From assembly GCA_910577105.1 (NCBI GenBank), contig CAJTMB010000007.1, forward strand, positions 52,012 to 116,011: a stretch of DNA of 64,000 nucleotides, written 5' to 3'. Positions 17,715 through 24,960 of this stretch are shown here, piece after piece. The translations under genes and the position numbers were made by a program. The first letter of the stretch is position 1; each line of letters starts with the position of its first letter. The notes beneath the pieces were generated by a model. That model was not told where the DNA came from. It did not search any database and worked only from the letters and a program-made list of their open reading frames with translations. This stretch comes from an uncultured Lachnospiraceae bacterium (GTDB taxonomy: Bacteria; Bacillota; Clostridia; Lachnospirales; Lachnospiraceae).

Positions 17715-18710
17715 TTAGTCCTCCATTTCTTCTTGCGTTATTGTTATATGCTGAACAGGTACTGTATCCTCCGTTATCGGCAACAGCTCCGTGTTTTCCA
17801 TCTCCTGTATGGCTTCTATCAGTAAGGGCAGCGCCTCCACCGTAGTGTCTTTACCGGCCGTATCATGCATCAGTATGATAACCGAATCATGCTTAGGCAC
17901 CCCTTCCATACAATTGTCTATAATTTCCTGCGCACTCAATTTCGGACTGGATGCATCCCCGGATGCAACGTTCCAGTCAAAATAATTCATGCCTGCCTCA
18001 TTCAAATATGCAATAAACTCCCGCATGTCCACCGGGCTCACCTTATTGGAGCTGCCACCCGGGAACCGCACACAGACGCTCTTTACACCGGTAATTTCAT
18101 ACAGGTAATTCTGCAGCCTGAGTAAATCCTCCTCATATGCTTCCACTGAAGCATATATGCTCTTGTATTCATGAGTATAGGAATGCATGCCAAGTGTATG
18201 CCCTTCCTCCACAATGCGCCGGTAAGCTTCTTCGGCCCATTCTCCTTCTTTTCCGATTACAAAAAAAGTTGCTTTTATATCATACTCTGCAAGAATATCC
18301 AGTATCTCATCCGTATGGGAGCTTGGCCCATCATCAAAGGTCAAATATACTTTTCGGGTTTCTTCCGAAGACTCTTCCGCTTCAGTCTCTGCCGGCGTCG
18401 TTTCCCGGTTTACAGGCTCTTCCTTCGGCTCCCCGGAAACTTCTACTGTTTCCTGTTCCCTTTCAGTTTCCTGACCGCTGCCCGTTCCGCTCATTTCAGC
18501 ACTGACATTTTCTGCCTGCTGTGCTAAATCTGCCATACCTGACTGAAGCTCCGCTATCTGCTTTTCCAATGCATGAAGCCTGATAAAAAGCACTACACAC
18601 AATACGACAGGGATAAGGATAAAAGTAAACAGAGAAAGTATGATAAGCTTTTTTAAAACCTGCACTCTTTTACGTCTGTCGACAGGCTTCGTTTCACCTG
18701 CTGCCGCCAT
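17715..18710 (-). CDS. Membrane-anchored polysaccharide deacetylase (NodB domain)
   Basis: 331 residues: a cytosolic lysine-rich start, a signal anchor at about 21-45 (KLIILSLFTFILIPVVLCVV), a coiled region, a Glu/Thr-rich linker, then a NodB homology domain from about 135. The metal and catalytic motifs TFDDGPS and HSYTHEY are intact, so deacetylation of a wall or secreted glycan is expected, probably peptidoglycan GlcNAc. It is the first gene before bactofilin and pyrH. Its promoter carries a CACATATGTG palindrome directly above the -10 box. Confidence 0.9.
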   Translation of the reverse strand: MAAAGETKPVDRRKRVQVLKKLIILSLFTFILIPVVLCVVLFIRLHALEKQIAELQSGMADLAQQAENVSAEMSGTGSGQETEREQETVEVSGEPKEEPVNRETTPAETEAEESSEETRKVYLTFDDGPSSHTDEILDILAEYDIKATFFVIGKEGEWAEEAYRRIVEEGHTLGMHSYTHEYKSIYASVEAYEEDLLRLQNYLYEITGVKSVCVRFPGGSSNKVSPVDMREFIAYLNEAGMNYFDWNVASGDASSPKLSAQEIIDNCMEGVPKHDSVIILMHDTAGKDTTVEALPLLIEAIQEMENTELLPITEDTVPVQHITITQEEMED

Positions 18711-18739
18711 AAGCTTCCTCCTTCACATAATCCTAAATA

Positions 18740-18756
18740 AGTATACCACATATGTG
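18740..18756 (-). promoter_or_regulatory. -10 box and CACATATGTG palindrome before deacetylase gene
   Basis: Minus-strand TATACT (18740-18745) directly preceded by the perfect 10-bp palindrome CACATATGTG (18747-18756). The matching -35 (TTTTAC at 17-base spacing) is weak. The same palindrome, as ACACATATGTGT, lies in another promoter at 32341-32352. Confidence 0.4.
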
Positions 18757-18780
18757 CGTCGGGTAAAAGCAAAAATTTTA

Positions 18781-19707
18781 TCAGTTCAGAAAAGCCTCCA
18801 CAATTACATCCTCTGCCTCCTGTGCCGTCAGACCAAGCGTACGCAGTTTCATCACCTGGTCGTTATGAATCCTGCCAATGGCGGCTTCATGGATGATGGC
18901 GGCATCGATATGGTTTGCATTGATTTCAGGTATGGAGGAAACTTTTGCACTTTCCATAATGATGGAATCACACTGGATGTGGGCGTGGCATCCGGCATTT
19001 CCGATGGCTTTCGGATGAAAAGTCTGCACGGATTCCCCTTTTGCAACGGAACGGGATACTATCTGTGCACTGCTGCCCTCTCCGTTCAATGCTACTTCCA
19101 TGTTGGAAACGGCTGTCTGCCTGTCATGGGTCATCAGTTTTTCCGTAACTATCAGTTTTGCGCCTGCTTTCGCCTCCACATAAGTTTCCCTCTGCGTGGA
19201 ATCCACACCTTTTATTTGTGCGGTGTCCAGTGTAAACACGGCATTTTCATCCAGCAAAATCCGGGTCACCGGATTCATGATTCGTGCCCCGCTGCCTTCT
19301 CCCTCTCCGTAATGTTTTTCCGTATAAAGAACGCTGGCATTTTTTCCTACATGGAAAGTGTGTACTCCGTCATGCCTGCTGTCGTTACAGCCCGCATTAT
19401 GGATGCCGCAGCCTGCAATAATCGTAACATCTGCGCCCTCTCCCACAAAAAAATCGTTGTATACCACATCCGTCATGCCGGAATCGGATATCACCACCGG
19501 GATATGCACGGTTTCCTTTATCGCTTCCCCGCTGATATAAACATTGATGCCCTGATTCCCGTCCTCTCTCTTTTCTATTTTGATGTGTTCCGTATCACCA
19601 TGACACAGAGCATAACCGTTGTAACGAAGGTTATATGCCCCTTCCTGCTTAAATCCCGTATCATCTATCCGGTCCAATACGTCCTGTGTAATCTTATCTA
19701 TTTCCAT
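18781..19707 (-). CDS. SufB/SufD-family Fe-S cluster scaffold (minimal Suf/SMS type)
   Basis: About 308 residues, shorter than SufB of the full Suf system (about 470). It has the right-handed beta-helix core seen as alternating strands with DDVVYNDFFVGEGADVTIIAGCGIHN-like content and a C-terminal SufB block (DAAIIHEAAIGRI, LTAQEAEDVIVEAFLN). In vivo it should form a complex with the adjacent SufC ATPase and assemble [4Fe-4S] clusters. The open frame begins at 19767, but GGAGG precedes two ATGs at 19710 and 19707; either could be used. It overlaps sufC by about 20 bases less than the open frame implies: with this start the genes are 19 bases apart. Confidence 0.85.
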   Translation of the reverse strand: MEIDKITQDVLDRIDDTGFKQEGAYNLRYNGYALCHGDTEHIKIEKREDGNQGINVYISGEAIKETVHIPVVISDSGMTDVVYNDFFVGEGADVTIIAGCGIHNAGCNDSRHDGVHTFHVGKNASVLYTEKHYGEGEGSGARIMNPVTRILLDENAVFTLDTAQIKGVDSTQRETYVEAKAGAKLIVTEKLMTHDRQTAVSNMEVALNGEGSSAQIVSRSVAKGESVQTFHPKAIGNAGCHAHIQCDSIIMESAKVSSIPEINANHIDAAIIHEAAIGRIHNDQVMKLRTLGLTAQEAEDVIVEAFLN

Positions 19708-19726
19708 CATGCCCTCCATTTTAATC

Positions 19727-20449
19727 TCAGTCCGTTTTGCTGCACCCAAAGAAACCGCCTCCCGCAAACAAAGCCGGGGCTACCTCCTTGCGGCTGCCGA
19801 TGCATTCCACCCTGCCGCCCTTTAACAGCATAATACGGTCTGCCATGTTAATCAGCTTTTCCTGATGGGAAATCACAATAATGCTTTCCTTTTTCTTCTT
19901 GTGGATTTTTTCAAACTGTTTTACCAGCATGGAAAAACTCCACAAATCAATGCCGGCCTCCGGTTCATCAAACAGACACAGCTTATGCTGCTTTGCCAGT
20001 ACCGTCGCTATCTCAATACGTTTCATCTCTCCGCCTGAAAGGGTATCATCCACCTGCCTGTTTAAATACTCCCTTGCACAAAGGCCCACACCGGAAAGCA
20101 AATCGCAGCTGTTGTTTTCGGAAATTTTTCCTCCTGCTGCAATGGCAAGCAGCTTTCTTACCGTCATGCCTTTAAAACGCGGCGGCTGCTGGAACGCATA
20201 ACCGATTCCCGCCCTTACGCGCTCATCAATATCATAGCCGGTCATATCCTGTCCTTCAAAATACACGCTGCCGCCATCTGCCTTTTCTATTCCCATCAAA
20301 AGCTTTAACAGCGTGGACTTACCGCTGCCGTTTGGACCTGTCACCACAAGCATTTCCCCGGGCGCCACTTCAAATGATATATCATCTATAATTTTTCTCG
20401 TCTTTCCCTCTTCCGTTACTTCAAAGGAAAGATGCTCCGCTCTAAACAT
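19727..20449 (-). CDS. sufC: Fe-S assembly ATPase SufC
   Basis: 240-residue ABC ATPase that powers the SufB-type scaffold. Walker A is GPNGSGKST near residue 40, the signature is LSGGEMKR and Walker B is LCLFDEPEAGID. No permease gene is nearby; the only partner is the SufB-like gene, and no sufS, sufU or sufD follows, so this is the minimal two-gene arrangement found in many anaerobes. Upstream, across repeat copy C, a DtxR-type regulator diverges. Confidence 0.9.
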   Translation of the reverse strand: MFRAEHLSFEVTEEGKTRKIIDDISFEVAPGEMLVVTGPNGSGKSTLLKLLMGIEKADGGSVYFEGQDMTGYDIDERVRAGIGYAFQQPPRFKGMTVRKLLAIAAGGKISENNSCDLLSGVGLCAREYLNRQVDDTLSGGEMKRIEIATVLAKQHKLCLFDEPEAGIDLWSFSMLVKQFEKIHKKKKESIIVISHQEKLINMADRIMLLKGGRVECIGSRKEVAPALFAGGGFFGCSKTD

Positions 20450-20494
20450 ATCCTTTCTCCTTTCCCCGATTCCCGTTGCAGGAACCGCATTATC

Positions 20495-20522
20495 ATCATA
20501 CCATGTAAATGAAAAAATTCAA
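20495..20522 (-). promoter_or_regulatory. Promoter of sufC-sufB operon
   Basis: Minus-strand TTGAAT, 16-base spacer, TATGAT. An inverted repeat CCATGTA (20501-20507) / TACATGG (20531-20537) brackets the -35 region and could be an operator, for example for the adjacent metalloregulator; this link is inference. Confidence 0.5.
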
Positions 20523-20553
20523 CCAGAAAATACATGGAAAAACTTATCCTGCA

Positions 20554-20736
20554 TTACCGCATTTTGCATGGCGGCAACCCCGGCGTGCATTTGATTCCAT
20601 AAAGGACCGTGTAAAAACGCCGGTACTTGGATGGCGTTCTTTGACATCCTATGTACCACTGCGTCTTTACCCGAGCGGGAGCGTGTCCTGTTGGAACAAA
20701 TGCACGCCGGGGCTGCCGCCATGCAAAATGCGGTAA
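20554..20736. repeat. Long palindromic repeat, copy C
   Basis: 183-bp copy in the divergent gap (20450-20825) between sufC and the DtxR-type gene. Arms of about 42 bases contain GCATTTTGCATGGCGGC and are almost perfectly complementary. The core has the conserved ATAAAGGACCGTG and CGTGTCCTGTTGGAAC segments, and a shorter inner hairpin. Confidence 0.87.
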
Positions 20737-20825
20737 ATCCGAAAAATAGTCGGTCTTCCTTATTTTCTTACTCTACAATCTATGATATACTTATTATATT
20801 TCTATTTTACAAGGGAGATTGGTTT

Positions 20826-21188
20826 ATGATAGTTGGGGAATCTGCGGAAAATTATCTGGAAACTATATTGATGCTGGGCGAAAAACTGCCTGTAGTGCGT
20901 TCCGTGGATATTGCCACGGAGCTCAATTATAAAAAGTCCAGTATCAGCGTTGCCATGAAGCAGCTGCGCGAAAACGGTTATATCACGGTTACAAAACAGG
21001 GATACATTTATCTGACTGATACGGGGAAGGAAATTGCAGAAACCATATATGAACGCCACAAGCTTCTTTCTTCCTGGCTGATAGGTCTGGGAGTGGACGA
21101 AAAGACTGCGACCGAAGACGCCTGCAAAATGGAACACGATATGAGTAAAAAAAGCTTTGAGGCAATCAAGCGTCATATCAACGGCTGA
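20826..21188 (+). CDS. DtxR/MntR-family metal-dependent regulator
   Basis: One of the few plus-strand genes. 120 residues: winged helix at the N-terminus and helical dimerisation domain, no SH3 domain, like MntR. The open frame extends back into repeat C, but the ATG at 20826 follows AAGGGAG and begins at the conserved SAENYLETI helix. Aligned by eye, the ligand site reads ACKMEHDMS: Cys where MntR has Glu, with Glu-His following, which is the DtxR/IdeR pattern (EACRWEHVMS). This hints at iron rather than manganese. Divergent from sufC, so it may control Fe-S assembly. Confidence 0.88.
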   Translation: MIVGESAENYLETILMLGEKLPVVRSVDIATELNYKKSSISVAMKQLRENGYITVTKQGYIYLTDTGKEIAETIYERHKLLSSWLIGLGVDEKTATEDACKMEHDMSKKSFEAIKRHING

Positions 21189-21217
21189 CTGCCCCACATG
21201 CAAAAGGTTCGTATGGA

Positions 21218-21436
21218 TTAAAATAGCTTTTTAATGGCGTCTGCCGCACCCGAAAGTTTGTCAACGGATATTTTTCCTTTCACGCCCTGTACGATTTTTT
21301 CCACCACATCGTCCGGCAAATCCACGCCCAGAACCTTTTCTACCGCTTTTACAGGTTCTTTCTGGAACTGCGCCCTAAGCGCTTCATCCTTGGTAACCTT
21401 TTCCACTACTTTGCTGATTTGTTCTTTAATATCCAT
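21218..21436 (-). CDS. Small conserved helical protein (Nif11/leader-like)
   Basis: 72 residues, MDIKEQISKVVEKVTKDEAL followed by QFQKEPVKAVEKVLGVDLPD and a VDKLSGAADAIKKLF end. The pattern of an amphipathic helix, FxxxPxxxxEKxLGxxLPxD and a variable tail resembles Nif11/nitrile-hydratase-like leader domains, which are common in Lachnospiraceae without any modification enzymes nearby. No maturase or transporter is adjacent here, so a peptide natural product is not supported. Function unknown. Confidence 0.65.
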   Translation of the reverse strand: MDIKEQISKVVEKVTKDEALRAQFQKEPVKAVEKVLGVDLPDDVVEKIVQGVKGKISVDKLSGAADAIKKLF

Positions 21437-21549
21437 TTTTACATACCTTTCCCGCCTTCGTCTTTTCCAATCCGGAAAGGGCTAAAGGCGCTTCTTTATT
21501 TTACATAGTTACAGTATATTGTCAGTGCTGTAAAAAATCAATAAAAAAT

Positions 21550-21576
21550 ACCAAAATCCATCATAATGGGTTTTGA
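21550..21576 (-). terminator. Terminator of tRNA-Glu gene
   Basis: Stem CAAAACCCAT / ATGGATTTTG (one G-T wobble) with a short loop, followed on the minus strand by TATTTTTTATT. It lies about 35 bases after the tRNA 3' end. Confidence 0.7.
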
Positions 21577-21610
21577 TATTCTTTAGGGTTGGGCTGTTAA
21601 AAACAGTCAA

Positions 21611-21682
21611 CAGCTCGTAGGGGAATCGAACCCCTGTTTCCGCCGTGAGAGGGCGGCGTCTTAACCGCTTGACCAACGAGCC
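21611..21682 (-). tRNA. tRNA-Glu (CTC anticodon)
   Basis: 72-nt cloverleaf on the minus strand. The acceptor GGCTCGT pairs with ACGAGCT, leaving a G1-U72 wobble; the D arm is TTGGTCAAGCGGTTAAGAC; the anticodon stem-loop is CCGCC-CTCTCAC-GGCGG, anticodon CTC; the T arm is AGGGG-TTCGATT-CCCCT. The discriminator is G and CCA is not encoded. Confidence 0.93.
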
Positions 21683-21751
21683 GCATATGTTTGTGCGCCA
21701 CACAACGCTTATTTATATTAATATAAAATTACAAATTTTGCAAGTACTTTT

Positions 21752-22834
21752 TTAAAATATTTGTTTATCCGGCAAATTCAGCAAGAGGACTCTTCCGCCG
21801 CTTCCTTCGAAATATATAGTTCCGTCCGCCGAACGGCGAGGATAATAAAATCCCTCACCCGGCACATAAAACTGCTCTCCCGTATTTACATTGATTGCAT
21901 AATATCTATACCCCGCTGCTGTTTCATTCACCAGAAGAATCCACTCTTCATATAGTTCAGCTGTAAAAATCTTCGGAAAAGGAAGAGCCTGTGCCTGTCC
22001 GCTCACCACATTATTTTCCATTCGGACAAACCATGCTTTTCTTTCTGCCTCACCTTCCATCCAAAGTATACCCTGTTGCGTTATACTATACTTTCTGACG
22101 TTTTCTGCATCCATCCGGCAAAAAACTTTTTCCCCGTTTTTTATTTCATAAGAACCGTCTTTTTCAGACAGATAAATTAGTTTTCCATCATAAACCCTGT
22201 TTCCTGCAAAAAAATCATACGAATTGTATTCCTGTATCGACCATTCCTGCAAAGAGCCGTCATCCAGCGAATATTGAAAACAAGTATATGCGCCGTCCGG
22301 CCTCTTCTCATTCCAGAGAATATACCGGTCGGACAAGGTCAGCACCGGTTCCCAACATGTATCTTCTTCAAGAATACCTTCCCGTACAACGCCAATAGTT
22401 TCCTGTTCAAGGTCATAATAAACAATCTTCCATTCTGAAACTTCATTATAATCAATTTCCACCCAGTATACCTTATCTTCAGCGGCGATAATATCCTGCA
22501 GGACAATATATTTAGGGGCTTCATACAAAATCCTCGTTTCCCCTGTTTCCACATCCATGCATCCCACGCTAAAATATTCCGGATTTAAACGCATGTCATC
22601 AATCACACGGACTTTAAAGAAATAAACATAACCGCTGCAATATACGGTTTCGGAAAGGTGTTCTTCGGCACGCAAAAAACTATCATCTACCTGAACAACC
22701 GCATACTGCCCCTCGTCCATTGTTTTTATTTTCTGCCATACTATAGGACCTTCCCCTTTTCCATCACACCCCGCCACGGAGAGAAGCATTACTGCTGCCA
22801 ATATACCATAAATTTTTCCCAAAATACTTTTCAC
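21752..22834 (-). CDS. Secreted lipoprotein, beta-propeller-like, copy 2
   Basis: 360 residues with a lipoprotein signal peptide (AAVMLLSVAGC, lipobox Cys near residue 23). The rest is made of short repeated strands with Trp, Tyr and Gly turns, such as DKVYWVEID, YILWNEK and GTIYFEGSG, which suggest a beta-propeller facing the outside. It is a tandem duplicate of the next gene upstream (22938-24008): long stretches such as LYEAPKYIVLQDIIAAEDKV are identical. No enzymatic motif is seen. It may act with the C39-like protein that heads the cluster. Confidence 0.75.
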   Translation of the reverse strand: MKSILGKIYGILAAVMLLSVAGCDGKGEGPIVWQKIKTMDEGQYAVVQVDDSFLRAEEHLSETVYCSGYVYFFKVRVIDDMRLNPEYFSVGCMDVETGETRILYEAPKYIVLQDIIAAEDKVYWVEIDYNEVSEWKIVYYDLEQETIGVVREGILEEDTCWEPVLTLSDRYILWNEKRPDGAYTCFQYSLDDGSLQEWSIQEYNSYDFFAGNRVYDGKLIYLSEKDGSYEIKNGEKVFCRMDAENVRKYSITQQGILWMEGEAERKAWFVRMENNVVSGQAQALPFPKIFTAELYEEWILLVNETAAGYRYYAINVNTGEQFYVPGEGFYYPRRSADGTIYFEGSGGRVLLLNLPDKQIF

Positions 22835-22870
22835 TTATATACCCCTTCATATGCAATCAAAAGTTGAAAA

Positions 22871-22907
22871 CATATCACGCTGCCAGAAGTTACGACAGCG
22901 TGATATG
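22871..22907 (-). terminator. Hairpin between the two lipoprotein genes
   Basis: Perfect 12-bp stem CATATCACGCTG / CAGCGTGATATG with a 13-base loop, then TTTTCAACTTTT on the minus strand. It could be a partial terminator that lowers expression of the downstream copy. Confidence 0.55.
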
Positions 22908-22937
22908 CTGCAATTTCTTTCAGATTCTCTTATGTTA

Positions 22938-24008
22938 TCAACGCAAGTGCAACAAAACAACACTTCCGTCATACCCTTTAAAATACATGGACCCGTCCGC
23001 CGAGCGGCGGGGAGCGTAAGAACCTTCAACCGGTACGAGGTATTGCTCGCCCGAGTTTACATTAATGGCATAGTAGTTTTTATTTACAGACTTTTTTAAA
23101 AGAATCCATTCACCGCACAATTCGATAGAAAAAACACTTTGGAACGGCAGCATCTGTGCCTCTCCAATCACTTCATCGTTTTGCATCCTGACAAACCAAG
23201 CCTTGCTATTTACTTCGCCTTCCTCCCAGAGTATGCCTTGCTCCGATATATAATAAGCCCCGACTGTTTCTGCCTCTATCCTGTGGAATATCTTCTCCCC
23301 GCTCTTGATTTCATAAGTGCCTTCTTCCCCGGAAAGATACACCGGTTCTCCTTTATATACCCTGTTCCCGATATATGGATTATAAAAATCAGTTTCCGGC
23401 TGGTTCCATTCCTGCAAAGAGCCGTCGTCCAGCGAATATTGGAAGCTTGTTAATGGTCCGTCCGGTTTAGCCTCATCCCAGAGAATATATCTGCCGGATA
23501 AGGTCAGCACCGGTTCCGACCAGGTATCCTCTCCCATGATGCCTTCACGCACAACGCCAAGGATTTCCTCTTTCATGTCATAATAGGCAATCTTCCATTT
23601 CGATGCTTCCCCAAAATCAATTTCCACCCAGTACACCTTATCTTCAGCGGCGATAATATCCTGCAGGACAATATATTTAGGGGCTTCATATAAAATCTTC
23701 GTTTCCCCTGTTTCCGCATCCATGCATCCCACGCTGTAATATTCCGGGTTTAAACGCATACTGTCTATTATCTGTTCCCTGAAGAAGTATACCCTGCCGT
23801 TGCAGTATACGGTTTCGGAAAGCTGTTCTCCTGTACGCAGGAAACTGTCATCCACACGGATAACCGTATACTTCTCTTCCTCCATGGTTTGTATTTCCTG
23901 CCAGTTTATGGGACTTCCCTCTTTTTTGCCACACCCCGCCACGAAGAGAAGCATTACTGCTGTCAATATACAAAACAGCAATCTTTTTTTACCCCGACAA
24001 TTAACCAT
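22938..24008 (-). CDS. Secreted lipoprotein, beta-propeller-like, copy 1
   Basis: 356 residues, paralog of the following gene. The signal peptide MVNCRGKKRLLFCILTAVML ends in a lipobox (LFVAGC). The frame is open to 24047, but the ATG at 24008 overlaps the stop of the C39-like gene by 8 bases and is the likely coupled start. The body has the same propeller-like repeats. Identity to copy 2 is highest in the first 230 residues and falls toward the C-terminus, so the copies are diverging in what is probably the exposed part. Confidence 0.75.
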   Translation of the reverse strand: MVNCRGKKRLLFCILTAVMLLFVAGCGKKEGSPINWQEIQTMEEEKYTVIRVDDSFLRTGEQLSETVYCNGRVYFFREQIIDSMRLNPEYYSVGCMDAETGETKILYEAPKYIVLQDIIAAEDKVYWVEIDFGEASKWKIAYYDMKEEILGVVREGIMGEDTWSEPVLTLSGRYILWDEAKPDGPLTSFQYSLDDGSLQEWNQPETDFYNPYIGNRVYKGEPVYLSGEEGTYEIKSGEKIFHRIEAETVGAYYISEQGILWEEGEVNSKAWFVRMQNDEVIGEAQMLPFQSVFSIELCGEWILLKKSVNKNYYAINVNSGEQYLVPVEGSYAPRRSADGSMYFKGYDGSVVLLHLR

Positions 24009-24786
24009 AAATAAGATACCTCGCTGCTTCCTCTGTAATGCTTCCATATGCCTCCGAAACAGTCATCGTGCGTGTTCCATGATATTCTGCATCGTTATTG
24101 CAGTCAACTACTGTCACTATTCCCGTATTCCGGTTTATTCCGCTGACACAAATATAATGTCTGGAATAGTGATTTTTATAATATTTAATATTTGTAGTTA
24201 TTGCATGCAAAATAACCGGATGATTAGCAAGCAGGCTTTGCGCCGTATATAATTCAAATCCCGACTGTCCGATAACCCCGCCTTCCTTATAGGTATAATT
24301 TCCACCCGGCACATAGCTGTTTAATGACCTTGTGATTTTCCAGACCACGGAACTATTCTGGTCGTCAGCCCGCACTTCCTTCCAGAGTGTTTCAACTTTG
24401 TCTTCCACACTGGAACCGGCGATATTTCCCGCGCCGCCTGCCCCGGCTATTGCCTGATACGCAGAAGCCGCCCCGCATTGTTTAGGTTTCTGCCAGATAT
24501 CGGGAACCGTGCAGTAAGCTACCGCCTGATCTCCTGCCAGGGGCATCAGAAGTAAATTCAATTCCTTTTCCACGGCGTTTTCTATCATCTGCATTGCTGA
24601 TTCCGGGTCTTCTTCCATATTTTTTAAAAATTGTTCATCATTTTGATATTCCTCCATGACCTTTTGCCATAAAATACTTTCATCCGTTATGGCATTTTCG
24701 TTTTCTTGTGCCGCCAATACATTTTTGCCGCTTACCCCTAATAACGCAACAACCAAAACTGCTCCTACTGCTTTTTTTGCATTCAT
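24001..24786 (-). CDS. Secreted C39-like papain-fold protein
   Basis: 261 residues with a signal peptide (MNAKKAVGAVLVVALLGVSG, cleavage near AQA). The mature part has a peptidase C39-like core: KQCGAASAYQ holds the candidate catalytic Cys, HYICVSGINR the His and VVDCNND the Asp. The spacing and the phrase YPVILHA-like PVILHAITT fit the C39_2 family of exported enzymes rather than an ABC-exporter protease. It heads the three-gene cluster with the two lipoproteins and is likely a surface or secreted protease with unknown substrate. Confidence 0.75.
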   Translation of the reverse strand: MNAKKAVGAVLVVALLGVSGKNVLAAQENENAITDESILWQKVMEEYQNDEQFLKNMEEDPESAMQMIENAVEKELNLLLMPLAGDQAVAYCTVPDIWQKPKQCGAASAYQAIAGAGGAGNIAGSSVEDKVETLWKEVRADDQNSSVVWKITRSLNSYVPGGNYTYKEGGVIGQSGFELYTAQSLLANHPVILHAITTNIKYYKNHYSRHYICVSGINRNTGIVTVVDCNNDAEYHGTRTMTVSEAYGSITEEAARYLIYG

Positions 24787-24904
24787 AGCTTCTTCCTTTC
24801 TTTACGTCTCACGTAATTTAAAATCCGGCGTATAAATACTGCCGACCATAAGTTACATTTATATTATACCAATGGCAAATACCGCAAAACATAACAAATC
24901 CGGC

Positions 24905-24945
24905 ACAAAAAAAGAAGCCGCTCTACGCCGCGGCTCCTTTTTTCT
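24905..24945 (-). terminator. Terminator of polC
   Basis: Stem built around AGCCGC / GCGGCT, followed on the minus strand by a run of seven T. It starts 16 bases after the polC stop and is flanked by T/A runs on both sides. Confidence 0.8.
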
Positions 24946-24960
24946 TTCTATCTTTTCTTC

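Noticed and set aside
18640..19833. 397-codon plus-strand open frame
   Set aside because: It lies antisense to the SufB-like gene, is Cys/His rich without family features, and has no ribosome site; it is a shadow of codon bias on the other strand.
20519..20736. Small open frames containing CSNRTRSRSGK or FDSIKDRVKTP
   Set aside because: These recur at each copy of the palindromic repeat (also 10.6, 30.7 and 36.6 kb) and are translations of the repeat, not genes.
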